Shown here: positions 11,041 to 22,349 of the stretch, one piece after another
Position numbering within the stretch: the first letter of the stretch is position 1
Layout of the letters: every line of letters begins with the position of its first letter
Origin: Sarocladium kiliense
Lineage: Eukaryota; Ascomycota; Sordariomycetes; Hypocreales; Sarocladiaceae
NCBI GenBank assembly: GCA_030734395.1
Contig: JAUZTG010000023.1
Location: 578,670-642,669, forward strand
Direction: 5' to 3'
Length of the DNA: 64,000 nucleotides
Notes under the pieces: generated by a model
The model's database searches: none
Told to the model about the DNA's origin: nothing
What the model saw: the letters and a program-made list of their open reading frames with translations, nothing else
Made by a program: the position numbers and the translations under genes

Positions 11041-11943
11041 CTACATGAGCACTTTTGCAAATGCATCGCCGACTCCTCGATCCACAAGCCACTGCTCAAT
11101 AACTTTCATGTCCCCGCGATTCCCCCTCTGTCCCCTCCTCTCCCCAACCATATCCGTAATCTCCTGCATATCCTTGAAGACTCTCGTCGTGATACTCGGT
11201 TCCCTGTACCGCTCGCTGACTTTCTTGTGATGAGCGGGGATATCGCCCCAGCTCTCCGTCTTAATGAACCTCATATACTCGTCAATCCGTTCTGAGTCTC
11301 CCTCAAGACATAGAAGACCTGGTTTTCCTGCGCAGAGGAAACCCGTGATTTTGTAGTATGGCGCATTGATGATGAAATCGTCGCGTTTGGCGCGTGTGGA
11401 TATTGAGGGGAAGTAGAACCACACCCGGACAAGTGATTTGTCACTGTCATCGTCTTCGTTACCATTTGGTGCGTCTGGAGCTTTTGACTCTTGCAAAACC
11501 TGGATTGCGCTGTCTTGTATTGATTGAAGAGTGCTGAAGAGGTCGTCGGTCCCGCCAGAAACCTCTGTGTTCAGGTGTGTGGTAGCAGCCTTGCTTAGCC
11601 ACGTAGGCTGTTGGATTCTAATATGAATTTTCGGCAGCTCATCCGTATCTTCGTCTTCTTTTCCAGTAAAGAATGGCACTCGTAATTCGAGTTTCAGGGT
11701 CTTTGGCTGGTCGGTCTCATCTTCCACTGGCAGTGAGAGGTGCATGTAGATCTGAGGAGCGACATCCAAGATTGGTAGACTTTGGTCTTCCAGACCGCTC
11801 TTCAGGGTCTCAAGTGTATCTCTTGAGTTTCCATCGATCTCAATATCGTCATCTCCAGGGTACATAGCCGTCAGGAGATCGACTTGCCCGATCTGATGCT
11901 CCAACTTGTCGAACAGCAACAACTGCCATGATTTGGTGGCCAT
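11041..11943 (-). CDS. RWD domain / DUF1115 protein (RWDD2-like)
   Basis: A single exon of 300 residues. The N-terminal half begins MATKSWQLLLFDKLEHQIG and continues as an RWD domain (EIDLLTAMYPGDDD-type start, PQIYMHLSLPVE, LELRVPFFTG). The C-terminal half has the DUF1115 features: RVWFYFPSISTRAKRDDFI, a Cys-Gly turn (GFLCAGKPGLLCLEG), IDEYMRFIKTESWGDIPAHHKK. This layout is that of RWDD2-type eukaryotic proteins, whose molecular role is not established; RWD domains mostly mediate protein binding. I used the first true ATG at 11943; the frame is open a little further upstream without an ATG. No signal or membrane segment. Confidence 0.88.
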   Translation of the reverse strand: MATKSWQLLLFDKLEHQIGQVDLLTAMYPGDDDIEIDGNSRDTLETLKSGLEDQSLPILDVAPQIYMHLSLPVEDETDQPKTLKLELRVPFFTGKEDEDTDELPKIHIRIQQPTWLSKAATTHLNTEVSGGTDDLFSTLQSIQDSAIQVLQESKAPDAPNGNEDDDSDKSLVRVWFYFPSISTRAKRDDFIINAPYYKITGFLCAGKPGLLCLEGDSERIDEYMRFIKTESWGDIPAHHKKVSERYREPSITTRVFKDMQEITDMVGERRGQRGNRGDMKVIEQWLVDRGVGDAFAKVLM

Positions 11944-12691
11944 GTTTGTTGCAGGGCGTGCCCAGTGTTCACCCAATCAGCAAGTCAAAGCCTGGAGAGC
12001 CCATCATAATCCGAGACCGTATGCCATCACAATCATTCCCCGAGGCGGAGGCCCGAAATTGTGTCGATACGCGGATGAGAAGCGAGAGAAAAGCCGCGAT
12101 GGATCAGCCACATATCCGCAGCCACACGCCGAATACGTCGCTCCTGCTGCACAGCCACATAACTAACCCCCAGCGAGCCTTTGGAGGAATTGGCTCCCCC
12201 GAAATGTCACATTGAGCCGGCCGAGTTGCGAAATGAGGAGCGCTAACGAAATACATGGATACGATCATGAGACCTATTTCCGCGTATACCATGATCCTAC
12301 TCCGTAACTCGAATACGATTCGGGGGCCCCGTCTATGGCTAAGCTGCCGCATGTTACGCCACGCTTCAGGTCATTGGTAATGGCAGTCATGCAACACTGT
12401 TCCAGGACTTCAGCATCAACAGCCTCCTGATTTCCTTTCCGCAGTTAGCTTGCTCAATCCGATTAATCTCCTGACCCCTATCGGATGTGTGCCGTTCCGT
12501 GTGTCATGCCATGAAAACGCGACGACATCTACTCCGAAGTGTAGACCCTTTCCCTCTTCAACCCTTCCCCCACTCCAGCTTTTCTCCCCGCATTGTTTTG
12601 TTTCATACCGAGAATCTTCCTACGGCTTCCTTGATTCCCATCTTCAGCATCCTCCACCATACTGCGAATTTCTCAGGGTTCTTGATTCATC
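11944..12691. other. Intergenic, divergent promoters
   Basis: Separates the RWD gene and the membrane-protein gene. The 12500-12690 part is pyrimidine-rich (CTCTTC-type runs), as expected for a fungal 5' leader. No other structure seen. Confidence 0.5.
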
Positions 12692-13690
12692 ATGGTGACC
12701 ACTCGCTCCTCGACCACCACTGATGGGGTCTCTCCCGTCTCCCCACGCGCTCTCACAAACGGCTCCTCGCACTCTTCGTCAACCTCCTCGTCGCGTCGCT
12801 GGAAACATGCGCCAACGAATTGGACTCTTCTTTGGCTTGCGGTCTCACTCCCTCTTGTCGTCTGGGACTTCATCTATTGCCTCTTTCGTCCATGGACCAT
12901 GCCTGGAGGCGCATGGCACTGGCCCATTTGGTCTCCTGTGAGTTGAATCTAATGTTCCAACATTCTCATTTGCAGGACATTAGCTCACACAGGGCAACAG
13001 TACGAGCTCTACGGCAGAGTGGATTACATCTACGGCTGGCCAGCTTTCAACGAGGTTAACGGCTTCACCAGCGCGCAAGCCTTACTCAATGTTGTTGAGA
13101 CAGCCATGTACGCTTACTACGCCTTCGTTTACTTCGTAGATGGCAAGCCTGCCAAAGGCGCGTCCGCGTCATCCTGGACTGGGAAGAGCATTGAAGGCTC
13201 TGCGGCTGGGAGGGCTGCACTCGTCGGCTTCTCTGGCGCGGTGATGACGCTGTCCAAATCTGTGCTTTACTGTGAGTCTCCATGGGCGCAATACTCATCA
13301 GTAGCTTTGCCTGCGATTCAATAGATCGCAAAACTGACTCAACTGATGCATGCAGGGCTCAATGAGTACTTCAGCAACTATCGCAACATCGGCCACAACA
13401 GCCTCTCAGACCTCATTATTCTCTGGATCATCCCGAAGTCAGTACCCCTAAGCGCATCATACCCGCGATCTCAAAATCCCAAACTCCCAAACATTTCTAT
13501 GCCCAGTATTATGGACAGGAAGAAGCATTTTATACTATCGCACTTAGTTACACACCTCGCAATCGAGCCACATACTGACAAAGAGTTTAGTGGTGCCTGG
13601 CTAGTCGGCTCCGGCTACATGACCATCTCCATCAGCAACGACATTCTAAATGCCCTGTCCCTCGCTGCCGGTCATTCCAAGAGGGAATAA
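12692..13690 (+). CDS. Conserved fungal four-helix membrane protein (possibly EXPERA-like)
   Basis: Exons 12692-12937, 13001-13271, 13356-13437 and 13591-13690 (232 residues). A Ser/Thr-rich N-terminal tail of about 40 residues is followed by four hydrophobic helices: WTLLWLAVSLPLVVWDFIY, the AQALLNVVETAMYAYY segment, the LVGFSGAVMTLSKSVLY segment, and LSDLIILWIIPNGAWLV. Conserved-looking loop residues include RPWTMPGG, HWPIWSPYELYG, and VDYIYGWPAF. I recognise the sequence type as widespread in filamentous ascomycetes, where it lacks a defined function. The topology and buried acidic residues recall EXPERA (sigma-2/EBP) proteins, but I regard that as a guess. The intron joins all keep phase and restore the segments WSP-YELYG, LY-WLNEYF and IIP-NGAWLV. 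Confidence 0.78.
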
Positions 13691-14495
13691 TTCACCCAAG
13701 CGACTCTTGAACGTCCATATATACTTTTTGAAAAGAAGTTCTGCCTGTTTCGTCAGTTTGATGCGGTGTGAGCGGCTCCGATTGGGCCAGGCTGCATGGC
13801 GTCGGTCAGCGTCAGCACTAAGATAGTATTTCGTTAGTTGTACCATCACGATCATTGATTTGATGTTGATGCATTATGGAGGCGATCGTCCTGTCGAATG
13901 GGGAGTTCATAGTCAGAATGAAGATAAATCATCTTTCGCGAATCGCAGCTGATGTAGTAGCACGATGCACAGCGCGAATGTATTTTACCGGATATGCATG
14001 GTGTGTACAGGAACAACTTCCAAGACAATAATGACATCCGCTACAACGGCTCCGGATCTGTTTCGTCATGACACGGGTGCATCTTCTTATGGGCATTTCT
14101 CATTGTTTTGTAATTTGACATATGCTGGTATGCTGCGCTTGAAGCAGCGAACTTCCTCTAAGGGGGATGGGTGAGCGAAGGCTTTTCAGAACGAGATCAC
14201 CAAGCTCTTCGCGTCTCGTGTGCAACTGGTCAACCGCGTTCATCTCCTACCTACTCCATCCATACTTTTGACCAATGCATATGCTTGCCTATCGAGAAGA
14301 AAGCGGCATAAATAACAAGAAAAAAAATGCAATGTGTGCTTGCAAACCAATTGCAGGGTATCACGCCAAGGAAATAGAGGCAGGCCTTCCAAAAAGCCAT
14401 CCAAAAACTGAACAAGGAAATGGGAACGAGCGTGTGTGCACGTCAGCGCTGTCATCTCACAATGCTTCATCCTCCTCCGTGAGAATCCTCGGCTC
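13691..14495. other. Intergenic, 3' flanks of two convergent genes
   Basis: Lies between convergent genes. No gene, RNA or repeat recognised. Confidence 0.5.
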
Positions 14496-17124
14496 TCACT
14501 TGGTCTCCGTCAAGCCACCAAGCTCGGCATACTGCCCCCAGGAGTCGCCCTTTCCATTCCTCCCAGAAACCTCAAGTCTGTCACGGTCTCCATCAAGCCA
14601 TGACTGCATTGAAGCCCACTCAGCCTTCTCGTCTGTGACGAACGTCATTACATTCTCGCTGCTTTCTGATATACGTCTCGAAGTAGTTGTGGGGACGAAA
14701 CTGCGTCGTCGGAGCTCTGACAGACGCTTCGTGGCTTTTCTCTGCAGGAAGCTGCTACTTCGTGACAAGCTTGGGGAAGTTAGATCCACAGCACTGGAAT
14801 CAGTCGCTACCTCGTCTTCGAAGGGAGAACCAACGTCCATCGCCACGCTTAGCGGACGCGGGATAGAGCCTCTTCGCGCTGGAATGGACGGGATGATCAT
14901 AGATACCACGTCCCGCCGCTTCGTAGGCACGTTCAACGGTGCAGGCATCGCTTCCCAATCGTGCTCCATGTCGCCAAAAGTCACGTCTGGGCTTGACGAC
15001 TTCACCGAAGATGTCGGGGTATCGGAGCCAGATTCGTCACCATCTGTTCCATCTGTCTTATCGAACACAGAGGCCACTGCTGACGTGGTGTTTGAAGCTG
15101 TTGAGTCGCTTCTGCTTGTCCATGAAGCGCTCGGGATGGGCTCCTGCTCACTGAGTTGGACCTCGTTGGTCCCATTGCCGTACCCAGGTACCACAATCTC
15201 GTGGTGCACGGTGCGGAGCGAGGGGTGGCTGGGTATTGGCGGTGCTGCAGCTGATTTGAAGAACATTATTGAGCGACGCTTGGTCAGACTCAAGGCTCTT
15301 GACAGAGAATTCGACCGCGCTACGGGTGCGGTAACGGCCACCAGGCCCGAGCTCTCTTTGGTCGAACCGGTGTCTTCTTTATGTGTTAAAGCGAAGTAGT
15401 CGATGTCAGGCTTGATCTCGATCTTATGCTCGAGTAATTGTGGTCGTGTGTCAGGTGTGCCCACAAGTGATGAGGCTCTGACCATGTCTGTTTGGCTTCG
15501 GACTAGGAAGCCGATTTCGTGTTGTTGATCCCATGTCGGTAAGAGGTCAGTCGAGATCGATAGATGGTACGCCGCTTCGAGGTCATCTTGAACTTCGAGA
15601 GGTTCCTCGGTGACCTTCCGCAGGACTTGGTACACAGCATAGACCAGTAACCATCGTACTTTGCGAGCGTCGATCAAGGAGACCTTCTCGTGCTTATCGG
15701 CTTTATTCGGAGCGAGGATGGTGTCCTCCTCGAACCGTCGGTAGGCGCAGACAAGCTCGTTGCTGAAGAATTCCCGCTTCCAGTTCGTCGCCTTGATCAA
15801 CGCGGTATGTTCCAACAGTCGTTGGTCGGGCTTCGTGCGCCCACCACGAGGTAGCCATGATATCCGCCTTGACGACTGTGAATCAGGGACATAAGGTAGT
15901 AGAGGCAAAGGATGCTCGAGCGAGACATGCTTGTGTGCCTCGTCGAAGTCCTGTACGAGCTGTAACGTGCAGATGCCACCAACAGCAATCGTCGGCATGG
16001 TCTCGGATGTATCGTAACCGTTGTCAACCAGGAGCTCGTAAAGCGCCTCGAAATCCTCACGCATCATTCGGAACAAGTTTGAATCGAAGAGCCGTGGGGG
16101 GTAGTAGCCAAGTTGCGTAGTGTAAAATCCCATGAGGAAACTGCGGAAGCGCTCAAGATGCGCACGAGGGCCAGCTGGGAGACCAATATACGTATCTGAG
16201 AGCTCATCGTCGAGGAAATTCCGGAGGATATCCGAGGCCCGAAAAAGCCTGTCGTCCATGTCCTTTCGCAATGTCCGCAAGAGCTTTTTCATGCCAGGAT
16301 CGATGTGCTACATCATGTTAGCCTTTGACTGGACTGGTGATCATCATCCTTGACTTACCAGATACTCGGAGCTGGAGTGTAGGCGTTCATTCATACCCAC
16401 GCAATGCGACATAGCTCGCACATAAAGCTCTCGCATCTGAAAATGGTCGGCAAAGTAAGCCATTGCCAGAGCATGATCAGGGCTCCCCGTCAAGTTCAAA
16501 TAGCCAGCTTGGTCGAGATACTCCATAAGATCCGAAACATTGTCGCCTAGGCCAGATCGGAACTCATGCATGCTGTTCAAAAGACCGATTACAGCTTGGC
16601 CAAGATGTAAACCCACAAGCGGCTGTCCAAAGACCCACGCAAACAAGTTCCGAGTAGCAAGGTGGTACTGCAACGTTTGCTCCTTATTCGCCAAAGCTCC
16701 GGGGGCTATGTATAGCTCGATGGTTTTCGACGGTTCGGTCCGCTCCAGTCGTCTCATCTCGCGGGGTGTTCGAGGTCGAGATCCGTCGGTGGATAGAAAG
16801 CGTGCAATCAAGGGAAAGCACTGGGCATCAACCAAAGCTGAGAAGGGAACCTTGAACGATGGTCCCCTCTTCGAATGCCCTTTGCCATAGAGGTGAACAA
16901 GGCAGTTGCCATCGCGGAACCATAACTCTGGGTCCTGTAGATGCTCAGTCAGCTGAAAGCTTCCCAGGCTCATTTGGGACAATACATACTCTGCGCAGGC
17001 AATCCCATTCCCCGCAACTTCTAGAAACTCCATCCCATCGCTTGACCTTGACGGCACCAATCGCACGTCGATCCAGGAATGCACCCAGTTGGCGGCCTTG
17101 AGGGGCCATGTATGCAGTCGCCAT
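14496..17124 (-). CDS. Large DUF8004-like fungal protein
   Basis: Minus-strand exons 17124-16990, 16934-16359 and 16307-14496 give 840 residues. The first exon uses a different frame from the uninterrupted open frame: it starts MATAYMAPQG and ends in KVKRWDGVSRSCGEWDCLRR, then a GTATGT...CTACAG intron of 55 nt joins DPELWFRDGNCLVHLYG. That joined block (RWDG...W..LRRDPELWF.DG.C.VHLY) is the hallmark of the fungal family I know as DUF8004. The N-terminal half looks BTB/Kelch-like in helical content (ALVDAQCFPLIARFL). The last 300 residues are Ser-rich and low-complexity, probably disordered. No signal peptide or membrane helix. Function unknown; likely cytoplasmic scaffold or regulator by inference only. 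An in-frame stop sits just upstream of the chosen ATG. Confidence 0.82.
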
Positions 17125-18750
17125 GCTATCTCAACCGATACAAAGGATTGGAAATCCTTTCAGCCTGCTGGATACAAAGGCAAAGGTAATGACAAGATCC
17201 GATGATGTTGCCAGATGCCAGTTCCTCCTCGGAACACCAATTGCAGGGCGCCTGTGAGGCACAATCCCCGGTGATGCCGTGACAGCGTGCTGGCTAAAGC
17301 AGTTTCACAGCCTGGGTTGGGATTCAGCGGCAGCGCGTCAAGCACTCCTCTGATTACCGCCTTAAAGAGCAAATGCTCACCATGATGACCGCGAAGCACT
17401 ACCCACCAGGCAGATGTGCAGGAAGGATGAGGAAGAAATCAACTCCTTTGTGAGAGCTGCGTCAACGATCGGAAGATCCCACGCGGCCTAAGATGAGCTG
17501 ACGGTTGGTGCTTAGGAAAGCCAGGCTCAAGAAATGCCCAGTCGAGCTCCGGTGCTTAGCTAGTTTAGAGGGCGGAAGGTTGTCTGAGAGCTGGCCATGC
17601 ACGTCTAGAAGAGGCGTAAGCCATGTCTCACTATTGGGCCAGTGAAGTCAGAGCCAACGGCGGTAGTGCGACGTCGAAGCCAGACGAGCACGGATCACCG
17701 TGTCGGCACCCATCAACGGGCGGTCAGAGCTTCGAACAGCCTGGATCAGCGACGAAATGCATTGTGAGCTGGCCCTGGACAACGACCATGTCGTGATAAC
17801 ATGGCACTGCTGAAAGGTGCATGGGGCTACCGACCACACCATCGCTATCTGGTGAGATGAGCATCGCCAACGAACAGGGGTCCTGGCCCACCAAGCCACA
17901 CTCTGGACAGATTGGGGTCCAGGCTCAAGCTATTGACGTTCTGGGGGGGTCAGCTCTTCTCTTTGGTCTTTACTGGCACCTGTTGAGCGCTTCTGGAGCG
18001 GTCGAGGACCGTATCGCCACCGTTTGGTCGGTAAACGCGATGCATGGGCTGCTTCTAGAGCTGAGACCATTGATTCAGACTTTCTCGAGGATCAACTCGG
18101 CCGAAGGCAAGAAGATTAGGGACAATTCCTTGCAGCGACCGGCCCTGTCCTTGACGCCATCGGGTGATCTCCTTTGTGATCGGGGTCTGGCATTGGGGTG
18201 TGCCCGAGTAAGGCTAGACCTGTCGCTGTCCTTAATGCCATTGAGATCACGTGATGCCTTCTGGCAGAATTATGCAGCGTTATGCAATCATTTGGCTCTA
18301 CCGCTTGCTCCAGCGTTCTTTGCGGTGCCCAGTGGCTGCTCAAGCAACTCCACTTGACACGAAATTCGCCATCTTGTTTGTATGTGTTGTTGGATTTGAT
18401 CCTCTAGCGATTTGGGCGGTCTGGTTTGCAGATGCTGAGGTGAGACTAAAGCCGGGAACATTGGAACTTGAAGGTGAAGCAGGAATGGTGTTCAAGGGCC
18501 TTACGAGGGCATCTTGACGCACCGTTTAGATACCCTTCTTCCAATGTCTCATGTCGTAGAACGTCAGACATTATCGAGCGACACTGTCAGGACCTAAACG
18601 GCATCCATGCAAAAGTATCTTCACTCGCGCCTGGGTGCGTTCAATTGCCGGTGCAGATGAGCCAGTGCTCACATTGTGGCTTCATCTTACAGTCAAATTC
18701 CCCTTATCAATCTATACTAGCCTGAACTCGCCGTCCTTTCACTTGCATAG
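17125..18750. other. Gene-poor region
   Basis: Frames of up to 178 codons exist but have no family features or plausible intron structure. The region holds no recognisable RNA gene or transposon. It leads into the relic at 18751. Confidence 0.45.
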
Positions 18751-19110
18751 GCGTCATACGTTCCACAAGTCTGTCACTCCGCTAAAGAAGCTTGGTCCTC
18801 GTCGACAGTGACTTTCTCAGGCGGGCTCAAATATAACTTTTGGGCAGCGAAGCTCCACGAACTATACTTCGATATCGATGCGGACTTTGAAGCATCCGCG
18901 ATTCTGTCAGCAAACATCGATCAGGCCTTCGAGACAGACTTTTTGTACCAACTGGGTGAGCTGTCTTTCTCCCTTATCGATGTTCCTTAGATCATTGCTT
19001 TGAGACCGGGCGTTGCATTTGGTCTGTCTGCTGGGATGGAGTCCTTGAAGGCCACGGATTTACGAGCCGGTGTTAATGTGTCCCTCCATCGCGGAGCATT
19101 GTGTACCTGT
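18751..19110 (+). pseudogene. Relic of a secreted DUF7029/DUF7223-type protein
   Basis: After a splice-acceptor-like CTTGCATAG at 18750, one frame reads as protein for about 115 codons with a single in-frame TAG at 18988-18990. The part before the stop includes TFSGGLKYNFWAAKLHELYF and DIDADFEASAILSANID; the part after it includes LRPGVAFGLSAGMESLKATD. The alternating pattern (hydrophobic strands, IDVP then GVAFGL) resembles the beta-rich secreted DUF7029/DUF7223 proteins of ascomycetes, by memory of the family. No start, signal peptide or C-terminus can be assembled around it, so I take it as a decayed fragment. TAG could come from CAG by one transition. Confidence 0.45.
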
Positions 19111-20382
19111 ATGACCTTCACCTGTAAATTTTACAGCTTTTATTTCAACTTTTTTATTTTAATAAGTAGCATTGCGCCTTGCTGCTCTCAACCTTGTCGC
19201 ATGACTGTAAAAACAATCGAGAATGGTGCATCTCTCAAGACTGTTTGTCGACATAGGAAGAGGAATTATGCATAACCGGACAATTTGGATACCTTAAAGC
19301 GGCAATACTTTTGGCGAGGATGGACATCCTTTCCAGGCGCACGGTGGCCCATCAAAGCTGCGGTGGTGTCAGGCCTGGTGGAGCTACTTCACGGCTGGCC
19401 CACGAGCCGTCTCCATGCCCCGTTCATGATTTTCCTAGGTCCCTGGGCTGATCTCCCTGTGCGTCAATGATGCCCCGTTGGCGTCATTTGACGGTCTGTG
19501 TCCGCTTCAACAGACGCTCTGAGCAATTGGCGAGATCACCGGGTTGGGCTGCAATGTTCTGCAAAATAGCAGAGCCTGCAGCCACATCAATGCAGATCTG
19601 AAGCTGAAGGCCTCTTCAGTACGTGGCTGAAGATAGCACTGGCACCACGTCACGAAGGAGGGTCGGGGAAAGGGCAAGAGGGCTGCGGCGCTCCGGCAGC
19701 CGGGTTGCAACGAATTGGCGATCGTGGCAATGAGGGAGGTCTTGCTCCCTGCCGTGGATTGCGGATCGCGGAATCCTGCGTCAGTGTCTTTCGGGACATT
19801 TGCTGGAACAGGGCAGGCTGGAATTGCCGTGGGCAGTACTACAGCTTGTGCCTACCCAAGGAATTCCGCCAATACCTCACAGACTCCGGTGAGATTGGAT
19901 GTTGCACGAAGTTCGAGCCTCGTATTAGGCCATCGGATTCGGAACCAGTGCAGATAGTGGGCTGCGCGTGGCATGAACGCAAGTCAGCTGTATGCATAAT
20001 GTCCGCCACTGGTGGCTTCGAGAGTTGATTCGAGAGTGGTCTAGTGGTCAGCCATCGATCGTCAGCCCACTGCACCTGGACAATATGGAGAAACCGCTGT
20101 GCTGCTTTGCAGTAGACCCCATGCCAATTACAAAGGATTCATGGAGCAGGACACGCGAGACGTGCTAAGCTTTGTCCGATCCGGAACATCATGAAGCTGT
20201 TCGGGTCTTCGTGTACCATCGGTGAGGAAGAACTGAAAGTTGATCACGTGATCGCTCACCGACTAAGCTCCACTTAAGCTCCTCACCGAGCCTCACCGAG
20301 CCAGGGAGGTTTTGGAGCTCCAATCCCAGACCGCGTCTCTGCACCTTATTCCTGTGCAGTTGATGGAAATGTAGCTCTTACA
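19111..20382. other. Gene-poor region and dynactin p62 promoter
   Basis: No convincing coding frame. The last 150 bases include the palindrome at 20242 and a tandem ctcaccgagc repeat at 20281-20300. Confidence 0.45.
20242..20253. promoter_or_regulatory. Perfect palindrome GATCACGTGATC (E-box core)
   Basis: A 12-bp perfect palindrome with a CACGTG core, 130 bp upstream of the dynactin p62 start. CACGTG is the site of bHLH factors (Cbf1/CpcE-type, SREBP-like) in fungi. The assignment as a working operator is inference. Confidence 0.45.
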
Positions 20383-22143
20383 ATGGCTCTCCCACTCCCC
20401 TTCTCTTACATACAGTGTCCTTGTTCCGACCAAGCAGAATTTGGCCACGATGACGACACTCAAGAGGAAGACGTCGCCGAAGATGACGAGCGAACATTCG
20501 ACCCCCGAGCCCCGCGCTCCAACTACAGTCTCTTTCCGCTCGAGCATCTTATGTACTGCGAGGACTGCCAGCAAATAAGATGCCCGCGATGCGTTAGTGA
20601 GGAGATCGTGACTTTCTACTGTCCTGCCTGCCTTATGGAGGTACCTAGCAGCACCCAGCGCAGCGAAGGCAACAGGTAGGCGCCCAAGTTCTGGCATCGG
20701 CATTCCAGTCGCTTACCCCGCGACTCTTCCAGATGCACGAGGAGCTGTTATCAATGTCCGAATTGTATAGCACCATTGCAAGTCAGCGCCCTTCAAACGA
20801 ATCCCGAAGCCGCTTTACTCGGCGCAGAGAGCAACCCGGCAGCATCACAAGGTCCATACGCTTTGATATGTACATATTGCAACTGGACCTCAACCGAGGT
20901 CGGAATCGAGTTCGACCGACCAAGTGGTATACACTCTCAACTGGCAAAGCTGCAAAACGGAGGGCAGCCGAGATTGACGGCTAAGGATGTCAAGGATCGG
21001 CGCAACAAGAACCCAGACGAGCCAATACTGCCAGACGAACAGGTCGATGCTGAGATGCAATTCGCGAACTTGAGGGACTTCTATCAGAACCAGCTGGGCG
21101 ACCCGAAGTCTCCTATGGGGGGGATGTCTTTGGGTGATAATATGGGGTTCTCCTCGCCGGCTGCATTGTCGCGGATAATGTCCCTCTACACAGGGCGCGG
21201 GCAGCAGGGTGACCGTGCACAGCATGGTCCGCCCGACTCCATGCGCGAATCTCGAAATACAGAAGAGGGCTTGAAGCTAGCTCAGCTCGATGAGTCAAGC
21301 TCCATCAAGAAGCTCCTGAGCGCGGACTGGGACACCACCCTGAACAAGGAGCAACGATCCTTGCAGCTCGAGCAAACACGGTTCCAGGAGGACATGCGGC
21401 CGATCCCGTGTTTATTACGTACCAAGCGCTCGAAAAGATGTCCGATCTGCCGTCACATCATAACGAAACCCGAAAACAAGGTGACTTCCACGCGATTTAA
21501 GATCCGTTTGGTTGCCAAGTCATACATTCCTACCATTAGTATCCGCCCATTGCATCCGACGGCAGCGCCGGTGCCTGTGACATCAAGACCCATGGCACCG
21601 GAGGAAGAACTCTTGAAACCACTGAAGACATATCAATATGTGGTAACATTCAAAAATCCACTCTTCGACAACGTCAAAGTCACGCTGGCGGCCCCGAACA
21701 AGACGCCTGGGCGATTTTCAAGCACGGTCACTGTGCTGTGTCCGCAATTTGAAATTGATGCGAACATCGACATGTGGGACGACGCTCTGCGAGACGATTC
21801 AGCAGACAACAAAAGGAAAGGCGACGAGAGCAACGGCCAGGCTGCAGCGGGCAAGGTTTGGGAACGAGGCCGCAACTGGGTCAGCATTATTGTAGAGGTG
21901 GTCCCTCCATCGCTTCGGACAGAACACCTGGACTTGACAATGGCAAAGGATGCTGTTGTTGACAAGAGCCCGCTGAAGGATGGTGAAGACATAGTTGAGA
22001 TACCCATGTTTGTGCGGTTGGAATGGGAGGCAGATGCGCAACATGAAGTGGGCAGTGCACCTGGGAAGGATAAGGACGCAAGAGAAAAGAGAGAGCTGGC
22101 ATATTGGTGTGTGCTCGGCGTAGGGCGAGTTAGTCGTGAATAG
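20383..22143 (+). CDS. Dynactin subunit p62 (DCTN4 family)
   Basis: Exons 20383-20675 and 20733-22143 (567 residues, intron 57 nt). The N-terminal quarter has the paired-Cys zinc ribbon of dynactin p62: MYCEDCQQIRCPRC, FYCPACL, then RSCYQCPNC across the intron, and CTYCNW with a fifth pair at RCPICRHIITKPE about residue 340. The C-terminal half is a beta-sandwich-like region ending YWCVLGVGRVSRE. p62 sits at the pointed end of the dynactin Arp1 filament, linking cargo to dynein; in filamentous fungi dynactin is needed for nuclear movement. Length and motif order fit the family. Long Gln/Ser-rich linker at 170-290. Neighbour of eS7, tail to tail. Confidence 0.9.
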
Positions 22144-22349
22144 TTACACATGCAGATACCCCCTTCAGCGAAACATTCACATTATGGCACAGTGGACAGT
22201 AATGATTGGATCTGGAATATGACTTTTGATCATGCCAACAGCTTCATTTCCATTGAAAGCTATTTCTCAAAGACGCCAAGCCCTATTTTTAAAAACCCAT
22301 AATGCATCTTCAACACATACCCCAAAGACCTTCACATGTCATGACACGT

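Noticed and set aside
14275..15399. 374-codon plus-strand frame
   Set aside because: It is the antisense shadow of the Ser-rich end of the DUF8004-like gene.
17821..18357. 178-codon plus-strand frame as a gene
   Set aside because: No family features, no intron or promoter signs; region otherwise decayed.
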